Assembly (NCBI RefSeq): GCF_000807855.2
Contig: NZ_JRYR02000001.1
Location: 780,565 to 844,564 of the forward strand
Source: Flammeovirga pacifica
GTDB lineage: Bacteria; Bacteroidota; Bacteroidia; Cytophagales; Flammeovirgaceae
Direction: 5' to 3'
DNA length: 64,000 nucleotides
In this document: in pieces, positions 34,601 to 42,815 of the stretch
Numbering within the stretch: position 1 is the stretch's first letter
Layout of the letters: every line of letters starts with the position of its first letter
Program-made: the position numbers and the translations under genes
Notes under the pieces: model-generated
Told to the model about the DNA's origin: nothing
What the model saw: only the letters and a program-made list of their open reading frames with translations
Databases searched by the model: none

Positions 34601-36296
34601 CACCAATTGGATCTAAAGTGACTGTATGTTCAATTTCGTAAAGACCATGTGGAAGGTTTGTAAAAGTTAATGGGTTATTGGTGTAGTTAGTAGATACACC
34701 TGTATTCGTATTTAATACATCCCATGATTCTGAATTAACGGTAAAAGGATTTGCAATTGTCGCTCCTGTACGGTCTGTCCAAGTAACGGATGGTGTAAAT
34801 GTATCGCTTGAAGGTTCACAAGCAATGATAGGACCTGTTACATTAATATTTAGCGGAGCAGAATAAACTTCGATAGTATTTAATGCACAATTATCATTAG
34901 GATCACCTGTTTGAGCATCAAACCAAAGTTCTATATTATGAAGACCAAAACCGGATACATTCAATGTATCGGTCATTTGATTGGCGCCTTCAGGAATACC
35001 ACCATCTACTACCCAATAAAAATCAGTTACATTTTGTAGATTGATCGCATTGACAATTACTGAAAAGTTATTGCTACAATAATCAACATCATTAGCATTG
35101 ATTGAAATACCAGCTTGAGGTAAAATAGGGATCGATTGAGTGTCAGTAAAAGAACAACTATTATCGACAATACCATTTATACTAGCATCAATATTGACAA
35201 CAATAGGAGTAGGAGTTGCATTACTATAAGTATGGCTGGCTATATCACCAACATTTATTGTTTCAATAGTTCCATCTCCCCAGTCCCAATCAATAGTACC
35301 TCCTGTGAATAAAGGATCAATTGGATTAGGATTGTAAGTAATTACATGAGTATTACATGTACCTGAAATAACAGCAGCTTGGTAAAGAGAACTTACATCT
35401 CTAAATGAAATGGTTTCTGTATCTGTAGATGTTCCATCACAATTGTTCAAAGAAGATGCTAAAGAAACAGTAAAGTCTGATCCACCTCCTGAATTAAAAG
35501 TATGTGAAATGGTAGCGGTATTGGTGGTGTCAAGGGTGCCATCACCAAAGTCCCAATAATACGTAGGACTTACAGAACTACTATTCACATCAATAGATGA
35601 AGCTGTAAAAGTAACTAATTGGGAGGCAGCACAACTTATAGTTTGTGAGGCTGTGAATGTGGATGTAAAAGGAGCTTGGACAGTTAAAAAATTAGTTTCA
35701 CGATAGATGAATGAACATCCATCAGAACTTGTACCACTAAGTGCAACTTCAAATTGACCAGGGTTATTTACGGTAATGACTGCGGAATCACCGTTGACAG
35801 TGTATAATTGATTATCAACTAAGAATTCCATGGACGAAAATGTACCTGGAGTGGTATTGTAGAGGGTTACATTATCATCTACACATACATTTGTTCGATC
35901 GGCATAAAAAGACCCACTAGGTTGATTGTAAACTACTATAGAATTAACGGCTGTACTCAATGTTACGGTGCCGTCAACATCATCATCATAAGTAACAGAA
36001 ACACTATATAACCCAGGTGTGTTAAACTGTTCGAATGGATTAGCTAAGCTTGAAAAAGGCGTAGGAGTGCCTCCTGAAATGATAGACCATGAATAATTAG
36101 AGTAGTTATGCCCAGACTGAGGGCTTACACTAAATTGAATAGCGAGACCGCCACAACCATTAATAATTTGATTGGGATCAGAATAAGTAGTGCTATTATA
36201 TTCTCTAACAATAGTTTGTCCTAAAAGATGATTACTCAATAATAACAGTGTACATGTTACCATAAAGAGCAATGATCGTAATAACGACTTGTTCAT
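19653..36296 (-). CDS. giant PKD/Ig-repeat surface protein with type IX sorting domain
   Basis: 5,547 residues. A signal peptide (about 1-26) is followed by PKD-like domains (YYWDFGDGT, IDWDWGDGT, WEWDFDNDG, FEWDIDNDG, WDWDFNSNG, WYWDFGDGN). From about residue 1820 to 5035 lie some 31 Ig-like units of roughly 100 residues, each beginning with an F-[YFH]-R-x-P motif. Two further PKD domains follow. The C-terminus (ARLFAPNAFTPNGDGNNDEF, then YNNWGESIFHR) is the gliding-motility-associated type B sorting domain, so export by the type IX system is expected. A three-copy higher-order repeat lies within. Most likely a long surface adhesin or filament comparable in style to SprB; its exact role is unknown. 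Confidence 0.85.
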   Translation of the reverse strand: MNKSLLRSLLFMVTCTLLLLSNHLLGQTIVREYNSTTYSDPNQIINGCGGLAIQFSVSPQSGHNYSNYSWSIISGGTPTPFSSLANPFEQFNTPGLYSVSVTYDDDVDGTVTLSTAVNSIVVYNQPSGSFYADRTNVCVDDNVTLYNTTPGTFSSMEFLVDNQLYTVNGDSAVITVNNPGQFEVALSGTSSDGCSFIYRETNFLTVQAPFTSTFTASQTISCAASQLVTFTASSIDVNSSSVSPTYYWDFGDGTLDTTNTATISHTFNSGGGSDFTVSLASSLNNCDGTSTDTETISFRDVSSLYQAAVISGTCNTHVITYNPNPIDPLFTGGTIDWDWGDGTIETINVGDIASHTYSNATPTPIVVNIDASINGIVDNSCSFTDTQSIPILPQAGISINANDVDYCSNNFSVIVNAINLQNVTDFYWVVDGGIPEGANQMTDTLNVSGFGLHNIELWFDAQTGDPNDNCALNTIEVYSAPLNINVTGPIIACEPSSDTFTPSVTWTDRTGATIANPFTVNSESWDVLNTNTGVSTNYTNNPLTFTNLPHGLYEIEHTVTLDPIGDNAGCSYTSTPYNYQVGEVFDFPTLNVNPTTICIGTTVNFSTTTNADTAGLGLSGDYPIIYEYQYAGNLNWVTVGPSGNGSFYYGDIVDDNRVALPATFQVSIRAVINGCTGQPTTRTVTINPSEAEHELTTDDCTPTVLNFINNSLGTADTDYQWTLIIDPPGNGATDAVTWSSVVTKDENHNFLAEPTFPTFVGYPQGEIPESSTVDVRITATEPSNGCSDAEDTTIVMPGPLPILAPTPSTSTGTCINQNLTFDAGDGNLGAVYNWNFTQIADPTIQFNFASNTSIVNTSFPIPGNYNGTVSVTTAGGCTFSETLGPIQITGGSVTVTGAATACVNQSLTFQGTNLMFSPTNPTYEWFVDGASQASGTVPGSGIVPDLTGVVFTTPNSPQSLAHTITLVLTVNGCSANYTHDITVTKPEFTFPNPHSNFVSFDYICDEVITVLDLDLDANEVYNLNTATIDFFTGGVGVGQITPNTLTNDQARLSLPAGAYTLTVQVTDENGCSDNEDLVFTVPTMRELEARFTPNVTNLVCPGFVSFRDNADETAGNTQRRDDLDISNNLYDVDIALWEWDFDNDGSTDATTTTGAVTHYYDSPGTYDATVTVTDDHGCQHTAVPISITVGGTSGSYEILKKIGFAPATTQMVAFPVDDPNTDITNTIYQWSSGDGQLGTDSLNTFVYSSTLGGAPISTFTPNLTFIDENGCSYPAAYSGDMTVLSCPDISSNDITLCTDIGSYNLNVEDMAWNSSYNTSDTIETTEYMYYWDLEYQWYVDGTLISAADGGTDPDVTFIHGPSYSTPWTVNPNVATGRLYRIEARIVTNYIDKIDPTNNSTGQTECMMSDDIRVIYNATPVANFTNTEVCEGSPTTLDARPTDFGIYNDAPIAQFEWDIDNDGTYDITTTDSVTTYTFPNQGIYIVNLRTTSADGCIDTFTENNVVINANPTANFTYQNVCQTSNVAFVDNSTITPVTDDEIVRWDWDFNSNGTIDFGGTDTLAHRFPTIDFSTQLDGNGSLIGNDQVLTTSLTVTTNKGCTHTFVANSNNTLVYMFNNPDSELEAERLSDGVPNEVCLGQAMQFRDRSTVDNTNLATFIGAGDIPANVNDIIAWYWDFGDGNTSNAQDPQHTYATAGAYNVSLIVTTARGCNDVDNISVNVRENPDPEIGQDSIIVNDDVTVQLRPVANNMTNFAYQWSVLSGPTNGTVTQSALNIHNATVDTDETDFNNGESVIDIRYQLEIIDNNFPTACTTYDTVDVQFHRVPRIDLDTTLVDCGTSASYVAQPFGTEIISGFNYAWSNVVTSGGTVNITDPSLQDFTITPNTFDAGSTRIHAKYYIDVTNSIGGADRDSIEFYFYRQPDYSDWGQNVPICSTADRNEYTISFTPFDTESLPHGNGYNYSWSMTSNVADHNVDPAFLGDLVNQVTTNTSDQNLSLTLTEDYFVDDSVNLSFEITLLVENTYSSTCQEDTTLTINLERIPRNFTLTDPRVDPCNLSVTLNHHTETLDFNYRWRSVSVTSGYSGAAIADSYNQTRTLAFTDADFTNGASEFTVRMNNRVRKQNPNNGSDANPHCGLNRNLDLVFYRTPNINFSETKLGGNACAAQAEISSGTEVISGYTYSWNQTSISGGTLSEDALNNKDINLTVASWDLNQTIITATYELTVSNTNSPTCVDVESYTIQFFRTPEIDYTPSSINCILTDTITANSEALSGATFFWNVNSLTGGTIDSTNNGNQYIIEVDNFDVGSHRLDAQYNLQIMNSTMSACDDDSTFDITFYRTPDITFVQTRTDSCALVNTLQPFGTEVIAGYNYTWQELYVRGGTVSTSSLSDQNLTVTANTFDQDTAYIVVAYELTARNTDSFGCTDIDTIEFKFYRTPNVDNYTATTPLDACGLYAFAYPLGTTEIINHSTGFDYTWTFDNVTGAGADGTTLPTAIMDSITNKVNDQNFGLIMPITAFADGSNEILLSLDLHMEHTDTNVTCSEDTTITLSFKRPPVIDMQEVKVDSCAYASTLQPFGTETIAGFNYQWQITDITGYDGNDGNPANDLSIGNLANTQDISITISDDDFIDTESKITIALQLDVNNALDAGNTSCQDVSYDTLTFYRTPIIDPGFAFHKLSNCDHIGTIEPFPTNINGFMYVWTPVTVNGGAINNTSLANRQITLDVDSFATNSLQIDGTYKLRVFNSEVPSCYDEENVNFEFYRTPEITFSNMSVACAVENSSITLSTMNEAFTNNGESFIWHLDNITGGTVDSTNNNSEFIVDVDTWTADAVQIDLQYTVSITNSSAHTCDDDSTFNLTFYRQPEIEFLSTRADSCAQIETIEAFNGEALPLFDRQWRQLSVTGGAVTQNSAANADVLEVVVDTFALHSTQITVQYELIAQNTISTTCLDTDTVEFILYRNPDFSMYGQNDPFGLCGGLFRAQPLGMYEVINHGSGFDYQWTLDPGSVIGATGGVLISSVMDSISYYSNRQDMELRMPDAAYADGSNMIQFNMTLEMKHSNPNLAACSTTDTTILFQYLRYPDINLTETRTDSCDLATTVQPFDTEVINGYNYYWDITSITGYDGSTYNAGDTYSTQNTTFSVTDADFDDAGSHIVISLQLRVENQLAPADMSCTNVETIDIHFYRTPDIQNPFLAQKANQCDWIASASPFPTDVNGYTYVWSIDSIRNGAITDNSALAQRELNVQVDSFNTLESIMYVHYKLRVINTLSNDCYDEDTVSFIFYRTPEIQLTNLTGACQSSINVSSHNEMLNDVDFDWNQNTISGGTVATIPASPDGNRDVTFNVGSFSPGASQIDANYTITMLNSGASMCDDDTTFNFTLFREPVVNLTYTRLANDSCSNALTMIPFASESITGFTNQWSQLSITGGSITTSSLTDEDLTITVDTFATNATRIDTQYGFKSFNTNSAACTDSSSLSTTLFRQPDFTAFVEQRTNGDCGLSIDFYPLGLTENIPHTMGYDYTWTLDALNITGAGADGATLPQAVLDSINNQVNDQNFSLDIPMNAFADGSNQIVIPMTIEIQNSDQNSCVASLDTNLIFYRPATIDIQQSLTACGIENIITSYGSENVSGNFDFNWTINPIGGSITNTSLIGQDLTLNNPVFNAGSDTVLVDVTLNVQNNANTICQKDTAFRFYFYRQPDIVINQNMVGCDTVNLISSLGTETINGFDYDWDSISVIGGDIVINGPYTASTQNIEFAKSLYDSGSHKIVADYTLTVSNQDTLGNFICNDIENINFSMFRTPYINVIQSLGALDCNNTNTITLFDNEDISGFTTTWTAVSVNGGTVSLSSTTDQTVTFDQPVFDPTSNQIDVTYTVYVENSESTTCNDTETVSFTFYRTPDATIASISPTCSSSSLTLNTIENHIPNFTYNWNLIGSLADHNPNAEPLTAPAISPLNNALVLNTPVDQTGFFPTGASQMTYSYEVVVENNNSMGCASRDTIDAVFHRIPIIAATQSLDSSACEQINIIRPFGTEVIPNFGYTWSQVAINGGSIDTLSTNAGQDLQFSVTAFDSLSHRIDVTYQLDVSNQLGGCTDTETFTFTFFRTPQTDLSLLNLSPVCRGTQVVLFPTEANNPGYQYTWNRISILTDNGIDLLAGSIFPIESGLNTHTITLDHNPAFPNTGVRVTAVYELQVMNMDNGCITSDQVTVVFDREAMLGLTSSNFNVCDDTDLTLQTVEQRPDNYTFNWSIDSIYTDNASSISNLMNFDTSIPGALTIDTDPNDFPDGAALITAKIDLDAQNQLNNNCSADTSYTVTLARKPMISFTDNHAECALDTVTIRPFGNETINGFDYTWTIPSIDGFNGTTADIINGQDNNQNISLHIDDDDFMNGRSQVEITFDLAVNNPNGPTCGDNQQHTLIFFRVPDIDFTATKAGNDSCATEISISPFAEVVSDYQYRWNKLTEINGTVTEVNPNVKDLVVNTPIFNQGETQIDVTYELEITNMNPLATNSCVTTKEITISFFKTPILASTLNTNVIGCGTQAMFKALTFPITADQRSNYVFEWTLNAVNGGTIDTLSNYDSLEMNRLTFDSGSGTVEVNVDVTARNAYQTNSCFTVQNDVVEFYRVPVNTLTASASDICEDQNIVIQTGEELVADFDYVWSYTITDDLGLNSGTIDTTSLGTGGHEFTLNNPSFPTGASYIEVALTLVTTHRVSGCADTETTTVRFHKQPTVSLIASPITSCESGSITIRPTQSEVNNFNYTWERTQLISDVSDHSGINLVETPTVSNYQMVLSAPEFPQGAAQVTARYKLTIGNQSNPYCNSASDSIDITFFRTPMALLGNDSLLSCNTTTAIVDPINEEHINNFNYNWTVDQLDTDIQNNDTRASVGINSNGDYAPNITINTIPSDASYVKAHISLTTTNTFNNCGTSTDQQLITFLRTPEVTLPQTGLTGCDNQIFTIQPSEVNWSGMDYQWQLIDINGGSVSTQTGLVSHRATFADPVFNDGAYQVTAKAVLEVSNKLDGTCSASDTTLITFYRTPTASFVPDRGFGCQGQVVTFNTENSISPEPNSLYEWDFNNDGVYDDSSNGDITYTFNAIGTHTVNLRITTPSGCVSNIANYNVEIYEVPSPRFTVNDICLGDIASFMNTTPQLASSGNHAIQTVEWDFNYDENAGPNFGVYNTRTTDANYQFPEAGTFAVLMQVTNAGGCTNTYVDSITVTAPPVLTMPTDIWICTEGTTEITNTTDVPVTYAWSTGETTATINVGPSEETTYTLTVTNTIGCTTTQDVTIHIVPDVVDGFNFESCETDPVTFDGRVPEYPGVVQTYEWSTGETTPTIEVLESGTYTLKTIVEHESGTRCEYSHDYTATFYPNPKRVLQDTTFCFEFGDILEIAAVEGDNFTYSWNTGESTRVVTKDRSGVFTVMVIDETHDTRCSTVDTIHVNQICPARLFAPNAFTPNGDGNNDEFLLEPAYAVDIDLHIYNNWGESIFHREYTNSFEASTVGNGWDGTYKNALMMSGNYNYTVRYTSEKDGSVLEKQGSILLIR
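25857..30545 (-). repeat. three tandem 1.55-kb super-repeats within the giant gene
   Basis: Equivalent unit starts lie at 30545 (YRQPDYSDWG), 28997 (YRTPNVDNY), 27422 (YRNPDFSMYG) and 25856 (FRQPDFTAF), giving periods of 516, 525 and 522 codons. Each block contains five Ig-like units in the same order: a long unit with HGxGYxYxW and FADGSN, one with GYDG, one with PFPT or equivalent, one with DSTNN, and one with TRTDSC-type. Divergence between blocks shows that the duplication is old. Confidence 0.75.
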
Positions 36297-36504
36297 AGCA
36301 ATTAGTAGTTCTTGTAATTATACAAATAAGAATGTGGGTCGTAGATTCTCTTTGTATCCTGGGTTAATAATTTGCTTTAGGTGGTTTAATAGTTATACGG
36401 GTACATACTATCAAACGACTATATAATAATTTACAAAAAACTACTAATTGTAAAGATTAGATGTAAGAAATGTAAAGAAAGAAAATATATAAATTGCACT
36501 ATTC

Positions 36505-37569
36505 TTATAGAATAGGGGATGGACAAGGTAAATCCATAGGTTTACGTTTTGGTTTTTTTCGATAGTCCTTGTACAAATTAAAAGTATATTGAAGACTTAT
36601 TTCATGAGAATTAGCATGTTGTTGTGGTAAGTCTGACATGGTTATATCATAGCTATATCCAAAGTTTAAGTTTCCCATTTTGATACCTGTGAGAAGTACA
36701 ATCGCATCATGATTGACAGCATTATCCTTTTCTGCTGATTTAATAAATGGTAGACCTCTATACCATACTCCTAGGAGTAATGGTTGGTAATGGAAGTAAG
36801 CACCAAGGCTTAACTGATCACTTTTACCTTGTGATTGATAATGCATAGCAAGAGTGATAGACTTCTTTTTATAATTGGGGATATGGGTACGATGTCCTTT
36901 ATATTCTAATGGTATCATGTAGCCACCTTCTATCGTTAATCTTGAAGGTAAGAAACTACGTTCACCAATAAATGAAATGTTTGGTCTGTTCATGTGATAA
37001 TAACCAATACCAACCCAGTATTTCTCTCCATATAACATGACTCCCGAATTTACATCAGCGTATCCTTTTTGAGATTGAATAAATGTTTCGTTAGAAGCTC
37101 CTCCAGTAAAACCAAACGAATCTAACTGATCATTAAAGACTAGCGCTGAGACATCTAAGTTATTTTGGCCGTACCCAACTTGTAGTCCAATGTTCAATCC
37201 CATGTATTTATTAATAGGGATCGTATATGAACCCGATGCTGTAAAAGAAGAGTGTTTTAAGGGTGTTCCCTCGTTTACACCATAATTATCATTTTTGATG
37301 ATAGCCCCTAAAGAAAATCGTTTGTATTTGAAATTATGATCAAAAGAGGCAATAAAAGATTGAATCCCAGCGGGAAGTCCAACCCATTGATTTCTGTAAT
37401 TGACAATGGCTCTCGTTTCGCCGGTACTACCTGTAAGTGCAGGGTTTAGGTACAATGGTGTTGCGTAGTATTGCGAGAATTGTGTGTCTTGGGCATTAAT
37501 GTTACTACTAATTATTAGGCAAATTGTAGTAAGCAAATAGCTGCAATAGTTTTTCAAATTAGGTCTCAT
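36505..37569 (-). CDS. PorP/SprF family type IX-associated membrane protein
   Basis: A 354-residue outer membrane protein with a signal peptide and the family start pattern: INAQDTQFSQYYATPLYLNPALTGS, then RAIVNYRNQWVGLP, and a C-terminal half with FNFGYSYD-type strands (GNLNFGYSYDITMSDL, then HEISLQYTF). PorP/SprF proteins are thought to help individual type B sorting-domain proteins reach or stay on the surface. Here it lies upstream of the giant protein on the same strand, 208 bases apart, so the pair probably works together. Confidence 0.9.
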   Translation of the reverse strand: MRPNLKNYCSYLLTTICLIISSNINAQDTQFSQYYATPLYLNPALTGSTGETRAIVNYRNQWVGLPAGIQSFIASFDHNFKYKRFSLGAIIKNDNYGVNEGTPLKHSSFTASGSYTIPINKYMGLNIGLQVGYGQNNLDVSALVFNDQLDSFGFTGGASNETFIQSQKGYADVNSGVMLYGEKYWVGIGYYHMNRPNISFIGERSFLPSRLTIEGGYMIPLEYKGHRTHIPNYKKKSITLAMHYQSQGKSDQLSLGAYFHYQPLLLGVWYRGLPFIKSAEKDNAVNHDAIVLLTGIKMGNLNFGYSYDITMSDLPQQHANSHEISLQYTFNLYKDYRKKPKRKPMDLPCPSPIL

Positions 37570-37881
37570 TTTAAAAGTAGGTGGTTTTTATATGGAGAAC
37601 ATAATCAAGAAAAAAATCGTTTCTTCTAAAAACAGAAAACTATTACATGCATTTGGATATTGAGTGTACTTTATTTTGTGTTTTGAGTTCCTTGAAAATT
37701 AGATTATTTATAGATGATATTACTTTTAGTAATTTTAGAGTAAATATAAATATATTGATATAATAGGGGTTTGTGATTTAGATTTCTTTCAGTTTTGCCT
37801 CAATTCTTACTATATAAAAAAACTGCTGATAAATACTTTAAAGATCTATCAACAGTTATTTATGATTAAAAGCTAACGAGT
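37570..37881. other. 312-base spacer upstream of the PorP/SprF gene
   Basis: No gene was seen. It holds AT-rich sequence that should include the promoter of the PorP/SprF-giant protein pair (minus strand), and the terminator of the acyltransferase gene at 37815-37857. I did not find a match to the TTG/TAnnTTTG promoter pattern on the minus strand here. Confidence 0.4.
37815..37857 (-). terminator. rho-independent terminator
   Basis: AACTGCTGATA pairs with TATCAACAGTT (one wobble); read on the minus strand it is followed by seven T. It ends the acyltransferase transcript. Confidence 0.65.
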
Positions 37882-38826
37882 TTAGCTATTACTTACATCA
37901 TTTTCAGGTTTTGTCTTCCATCTTTCATGAAACCAAACCCATTGATCGGGTGCTTCTCTTATGAATTGTTCTAAAGCCAAAGACATATTTTGAGTATTTA
38001 CCTGTATATCTTTCTGATTATCTCCAGTTCTAACCAAAGGAATTTCCTCACGTATCTCAAGAACATGTTTGCCATTCTCTTGCATTTTTACAGCTGCTGG
38101 AATAACAGCGGCATCCGCTTTTAATGCTAGCATTGCAGCACCAATAGGAGTGGCAGCAGGTTTGCCAAAGAAGTCGACAAATGTATTCTGTACTTTATTA
38201 GTGTCTTGATCAATCAAAAGAAAAGCCATACCGCCATCTTTCAACATCTTAAACATTTTAATACTTCCTCTAGGATCCGTTCTTTCAACAAAATCGGCTC
38301 TACCGTTTCTATTACTTCTTCTATTGTTTACTACTAGTTCATTCAATTTGTCATCATGAAGTTTTGCTCCAATAGCAATACAAGGGTAATCATTTAGATT
38401 GATATAATAACCTACCATATCAAAAGCTCCTCTATGACAAGTTAAAAAGACAACGCCTTTTCCTTTATCTAAAGCATTTTTTAAATGTTCTTCCCCTTCG
38501 ATATCCATAATTTCTTTAATATCCTCTACATTATTCATAGAAGGATACCTTATGATATCTGTAAAGTTTCTTCCTAAATTTTTAAATACTCTTTTGGTAA
38601 TCGATTTAGCTTCTTGATCTGTGATTTCATCACCATAAGCATATTTAAGATGTTTGATAGATAGATCTCTTGTTCCGGGCATAACACGATAGGCTATACT
38701 TCCTAGGACAGAGAATTCCCACATCAAAAGTTTTCTTGGAATTAAATTGGCCACTTTTAGAAAAAAGATCACTCCCCAATAGATGAGTTCGTATTTCACT
38801 TTTTTCCAACCTTTATGTTGACTCAT
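37882..38826 (-). CDS. LpxL/HtrB-type lysophospholipid acyltransferase
   Basis: A 314-residue protein of the lipid A biosynthesis (lauroyl) acyltransferase family, which adds secondary acyl chains to lipid A precursors at the inner membrane. The catalytic HX4D motif is present as HRGAFD (about residue 129), followed by LLIDQDTN, FVDFFGKPAATP and EQFIREAPDQWVWFHERWKT, all family hallmarks. An N-terminal hydrophobic segment near residues 11-25 anchors it. It lies 72 bases downstream of gyrB on the same strand, but a terminator separates them. Confidence 0.9.
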   Translation of the reverse strand: MSQHKGWKKVKYELIYWGVIFFLKVANLIPRKLLMWEFSVLGSIAYRVMPGTRDLSIKHLKYAYGDEITDQEAKSITKRVFKNLGRNFTDIIRYPSMNNVEDIKEIMDIEGEEHLKNALDKGKGVVFLTCHRGAFDMVGYYINLNDYPCIAIGAKLHDDKLNELVVNNRRSNRNGRADFVERTDPRGSIKMFKMLKDGGMAFLLIDQDTNKVQNTFVDFFGKPAATPIGAAMLALKADAAVIPAAVKMQENGKHVLEIREEIPLVRTGDNQKDIQVNTQNMSLALEQFIREAPDQWVWFHERWKTKPENDVSNS

Positions 38827-38845
38827 ATTAATGTAATTCTAGTAA

Positions 38846-38874
38846 AAAAGGCAACGAATAAATTATTCGTTGCC
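38846..38874 (-). terminator. rho-independent terminator after gyrB
   Basis: GGCAACGAAT and ATTCGTTGCC form a perfect 10-base stem with a short AAATT-type loop; on the minus strand a run of T follows. It ends the gyrB transcript just before the acyltransferase gene. Confidence 0.8.
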
Positions 38875-38898
38875 CTAAATATAATGTATGTTTTCGAA

Positions 38899-40875
<1,977 letters not shown>

Positions 40876-40912
40876 TTATGCTTATAAACAACTAGAACAA
40901 GAGTTGATACTG

Positions 40913-42232
40913 TTACTTACTCGCATTCAATGTGTTTAATCTTCTTTTAGCTTCTGCATCTATACTATTTTTGTAAGGATGTTTAGGGTAGTTTAAAGCT
41001 TTTTGATAAAATAATATTGCATTTTGCTTATCATTTAGCTCTTGATAAAGTTTTCCTAAATTTAAAGCTGCATTAGCCGGGTAATAAACTTTAGGTTTTT
41101 CACCAGCAAATTTTAGCACCTCAAGATAACACTTTATTGCTAAATTTCTATTTTTTGACTCTTGATTTGATCGCCCTAAACGATAATAATATTCTAATTT
41201 ATCATCTTCGTTAAGCGTATCAATTTTAATAGCGTTTAAAACCTTAATTGACTTCTCATAGTTTCCTCCATCAAATAACATTCTAGCATAGCTAATTGAT
41301 CGATTAGGGGCCGTTTCTTCCTGTACAAATTTTAGAGCATAACGATCCAAATTCATATATTCTCCACCTAGTTGAATAACACTATCTAAATAAGGGTTTC
41401 CCTCGATAGGTTTATTGTATTGTAACCAGCTAATCATCAGTTTTTTGTAATAAATATCTTTGACGTAATCTGTGTGGTATTCTTTGAGATATCTATTAAA
41501 ATAAATTGTAGCATTTTCATAGTTTTCAACATAGAAATAGGCACTACCTAAAAGGTAATTGTAATAGCCAAACCATTCAATTTTTTCTGAAATAGATTTC
41601 AACTCTTGAAGGGACAATTGCGGGTAATGCATTTTGATATAAACCCAACTTAAAGCCACTTTTACATATTCATTATTGGGGAACTTTTTTTTCACTCCTT
41701 CTGCTAATACATAAGTCAAATCTCTGTCTTTGAGTAGAAAAGACGTCATTAGTAATTCAGTAATGTGAGCTTGAGAACTTATAATTTCAGAATTGTGGTT
41801 TTTAGCTTCATTCAAATATTGATACTGAAGTTCTATAGACAAGGGGTTAAACCCAAGGAAATTTCTTAGCCAATGATATTCATTGGGAACTTCTTTAATG
41901 GCAATCGAAATAATACATGCATTTAGTTTAGAGACAACATCTGTACTGTCTTTCTTTAGGTTTTTTACCGAAGATTGATAACTCTTTTTTAAATCCCAAT
42001 ATGCTCTCCAAAAGTTCCCTTCTTTAATTTCTGTGAGACCTTTAATTATTAATAAATTATTCTCGAAAACTGAATTTTTTGAGGTGCTAGGAATTTTCAC
42101 ATCAGCTTGTGGAGATAATAATATTTTTAAGTAGGTTTCTACATCATCTTTTGGATAGGTTTGATCTAACGTTTGTGAATGTACATCACAAAAGAAAATA
42201 AGGAGAACAATTAAAAAAAATGGTAATTTCAA
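40913..42232 (-). CDS. TPR-repeat exported protein
   Basis: A 439-residue protein with a signal peptide (ending near DVHS, about residue 19). The rest is helical, with TPR-like repeats most evident from residue 220 on: YNYLLGSAYFYVENYENATIYF, LEYYYRLGRSNQESKNRNLAIKCY and AALNLGKLYQELNDKQNAILFY. It is probably a periplasmic scaffold or assembly protein; no enzyme motif is seen. It is 73 bases upstream of gyrB on the same strand, so co-transcription is possible. Confidence 0.75.
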   Translation of the reverse strand: MKLPFFLIVLLIFFCDVHSQTLDQTYPKDDVETYLKILLSPQADVKIPSTSKNSVFENNLLIIKGLTEIKEGNFWRAYWDLKKSYQSSVKNLKKDSTDVVSKLNACIISIAIKEVPNEYHWLRNFLGFNPLSIELQYQYLNEAKNHNSEIISSQAHITELLMTSFLLKDRDLTYVLAEGVKKKFPNNEYVKVALSWVYIKMHYPQLSLQELKSISEKIEWFGYYNYLLGSAYFYVENYENATIYFNRYLKEYHTDYVKDIYYKKLMISWLQYNKPIEGNPYLDSVIQLGGEYMNLDRYALKFVQEETAPNRSISYARMLFDGGNYEKSIKVLNAIKIDTLNEDDKLEYYYRLGRSNQESKNRNLAIKCYLEVLKFAGEKPKVYYPANAALNLGKLYQELNDKQNAILFYQKALNYPKHPYKNSIDAEAKRRLNTLNASK

Positions 42233-42386
42233 AATAGGTTGATTAACTTAAAAATAGCTCACCATAAAGGTGTTTTTACCTTATTATCAAAAAAAAATTT
42301 TAATAACTATCATCGAAGTAAACTAAAAAAAATTGGAAACGTTATTTTTTTTAGATAATCTTGTTCTTTATCACTAATAAAAAAAT

Positions 42387-42680
42387 ATGAAGTTTATTGT
42401 TGAAATCATTTTACCTGAAGTTTTAGATCAAGAATTAATTGATTTATTACCATCACAATATCAAGAGATAGGTGAGATGATGAATGAGGGGATTATATCA
42501 TCTTTTATGTTGTCAGATAATGCTCAAAGAGCTTGGATAACTATAGATGCTACATCTGAAGAAGAGGTTGATAATATTCTTGCAGCGTTCAAATTATATG
42601 ATTTTGTTGATATGAAAATTATGGAGCTAAGTATCGCTGAGATGGCTTCTCCAACTGTACCGACATTTTCATTAAACTAG
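42387..42680 (+). CDS. small muconolactone isomerase/YciI-like fold protein
   Basis: A 97-residue soluble protein. The pattern (FIVEIILP, then QYQEIGEMMNEGIISSFMLSDNAQRAWITIDATSEEEVDNILAAF) fits the ferredoxin-like dimeric alpha+beta barrel fold used by muconolactone isomerase and YciI-type proteins. No clear catalytic residue is visible and no catabolic genes are near. It is flanked by its own terminator. Function unknown; fold assignment is by pattern only. Confidence 0.65.
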   Translation: MKFIVEIILPEVLDQELIDLLPSQYQEIGEMMNEGIISSFMLSDNAQRAWITIDATSEEEVDNILAAFKLYDFVDMKIMELSIAEMASPTVPTFSLN

Positions 42681-42702
42681 AAAATAAATATTTTCATAAT
42701 AC

Positions 42703-42730
42703 AAGCCGTTCATATTGAATGGCTTTTTTT
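42703..42730 (+). terminator. rho-independent terminator
   Basis: AAGCCGTTCA pairs with TGAATGGCTT (one wobble), then a T-run. Confidence 0.75.
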
Positions 42731-42815
42731 ATTGTTTTACTTCTTGTGGATCTATTTAATGTAAATTGCACGTATTTTGCTATAAGATTAGAAATCCAAA
42801 TAAAAAGATATTCTA

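Noticed and set aside
20000-36000. CRISPR-like or satellite repeats in the giant gene region
   Set aside because: The repetition is at the protein level, diverged in DNA, in frame, and spans one long open frame.
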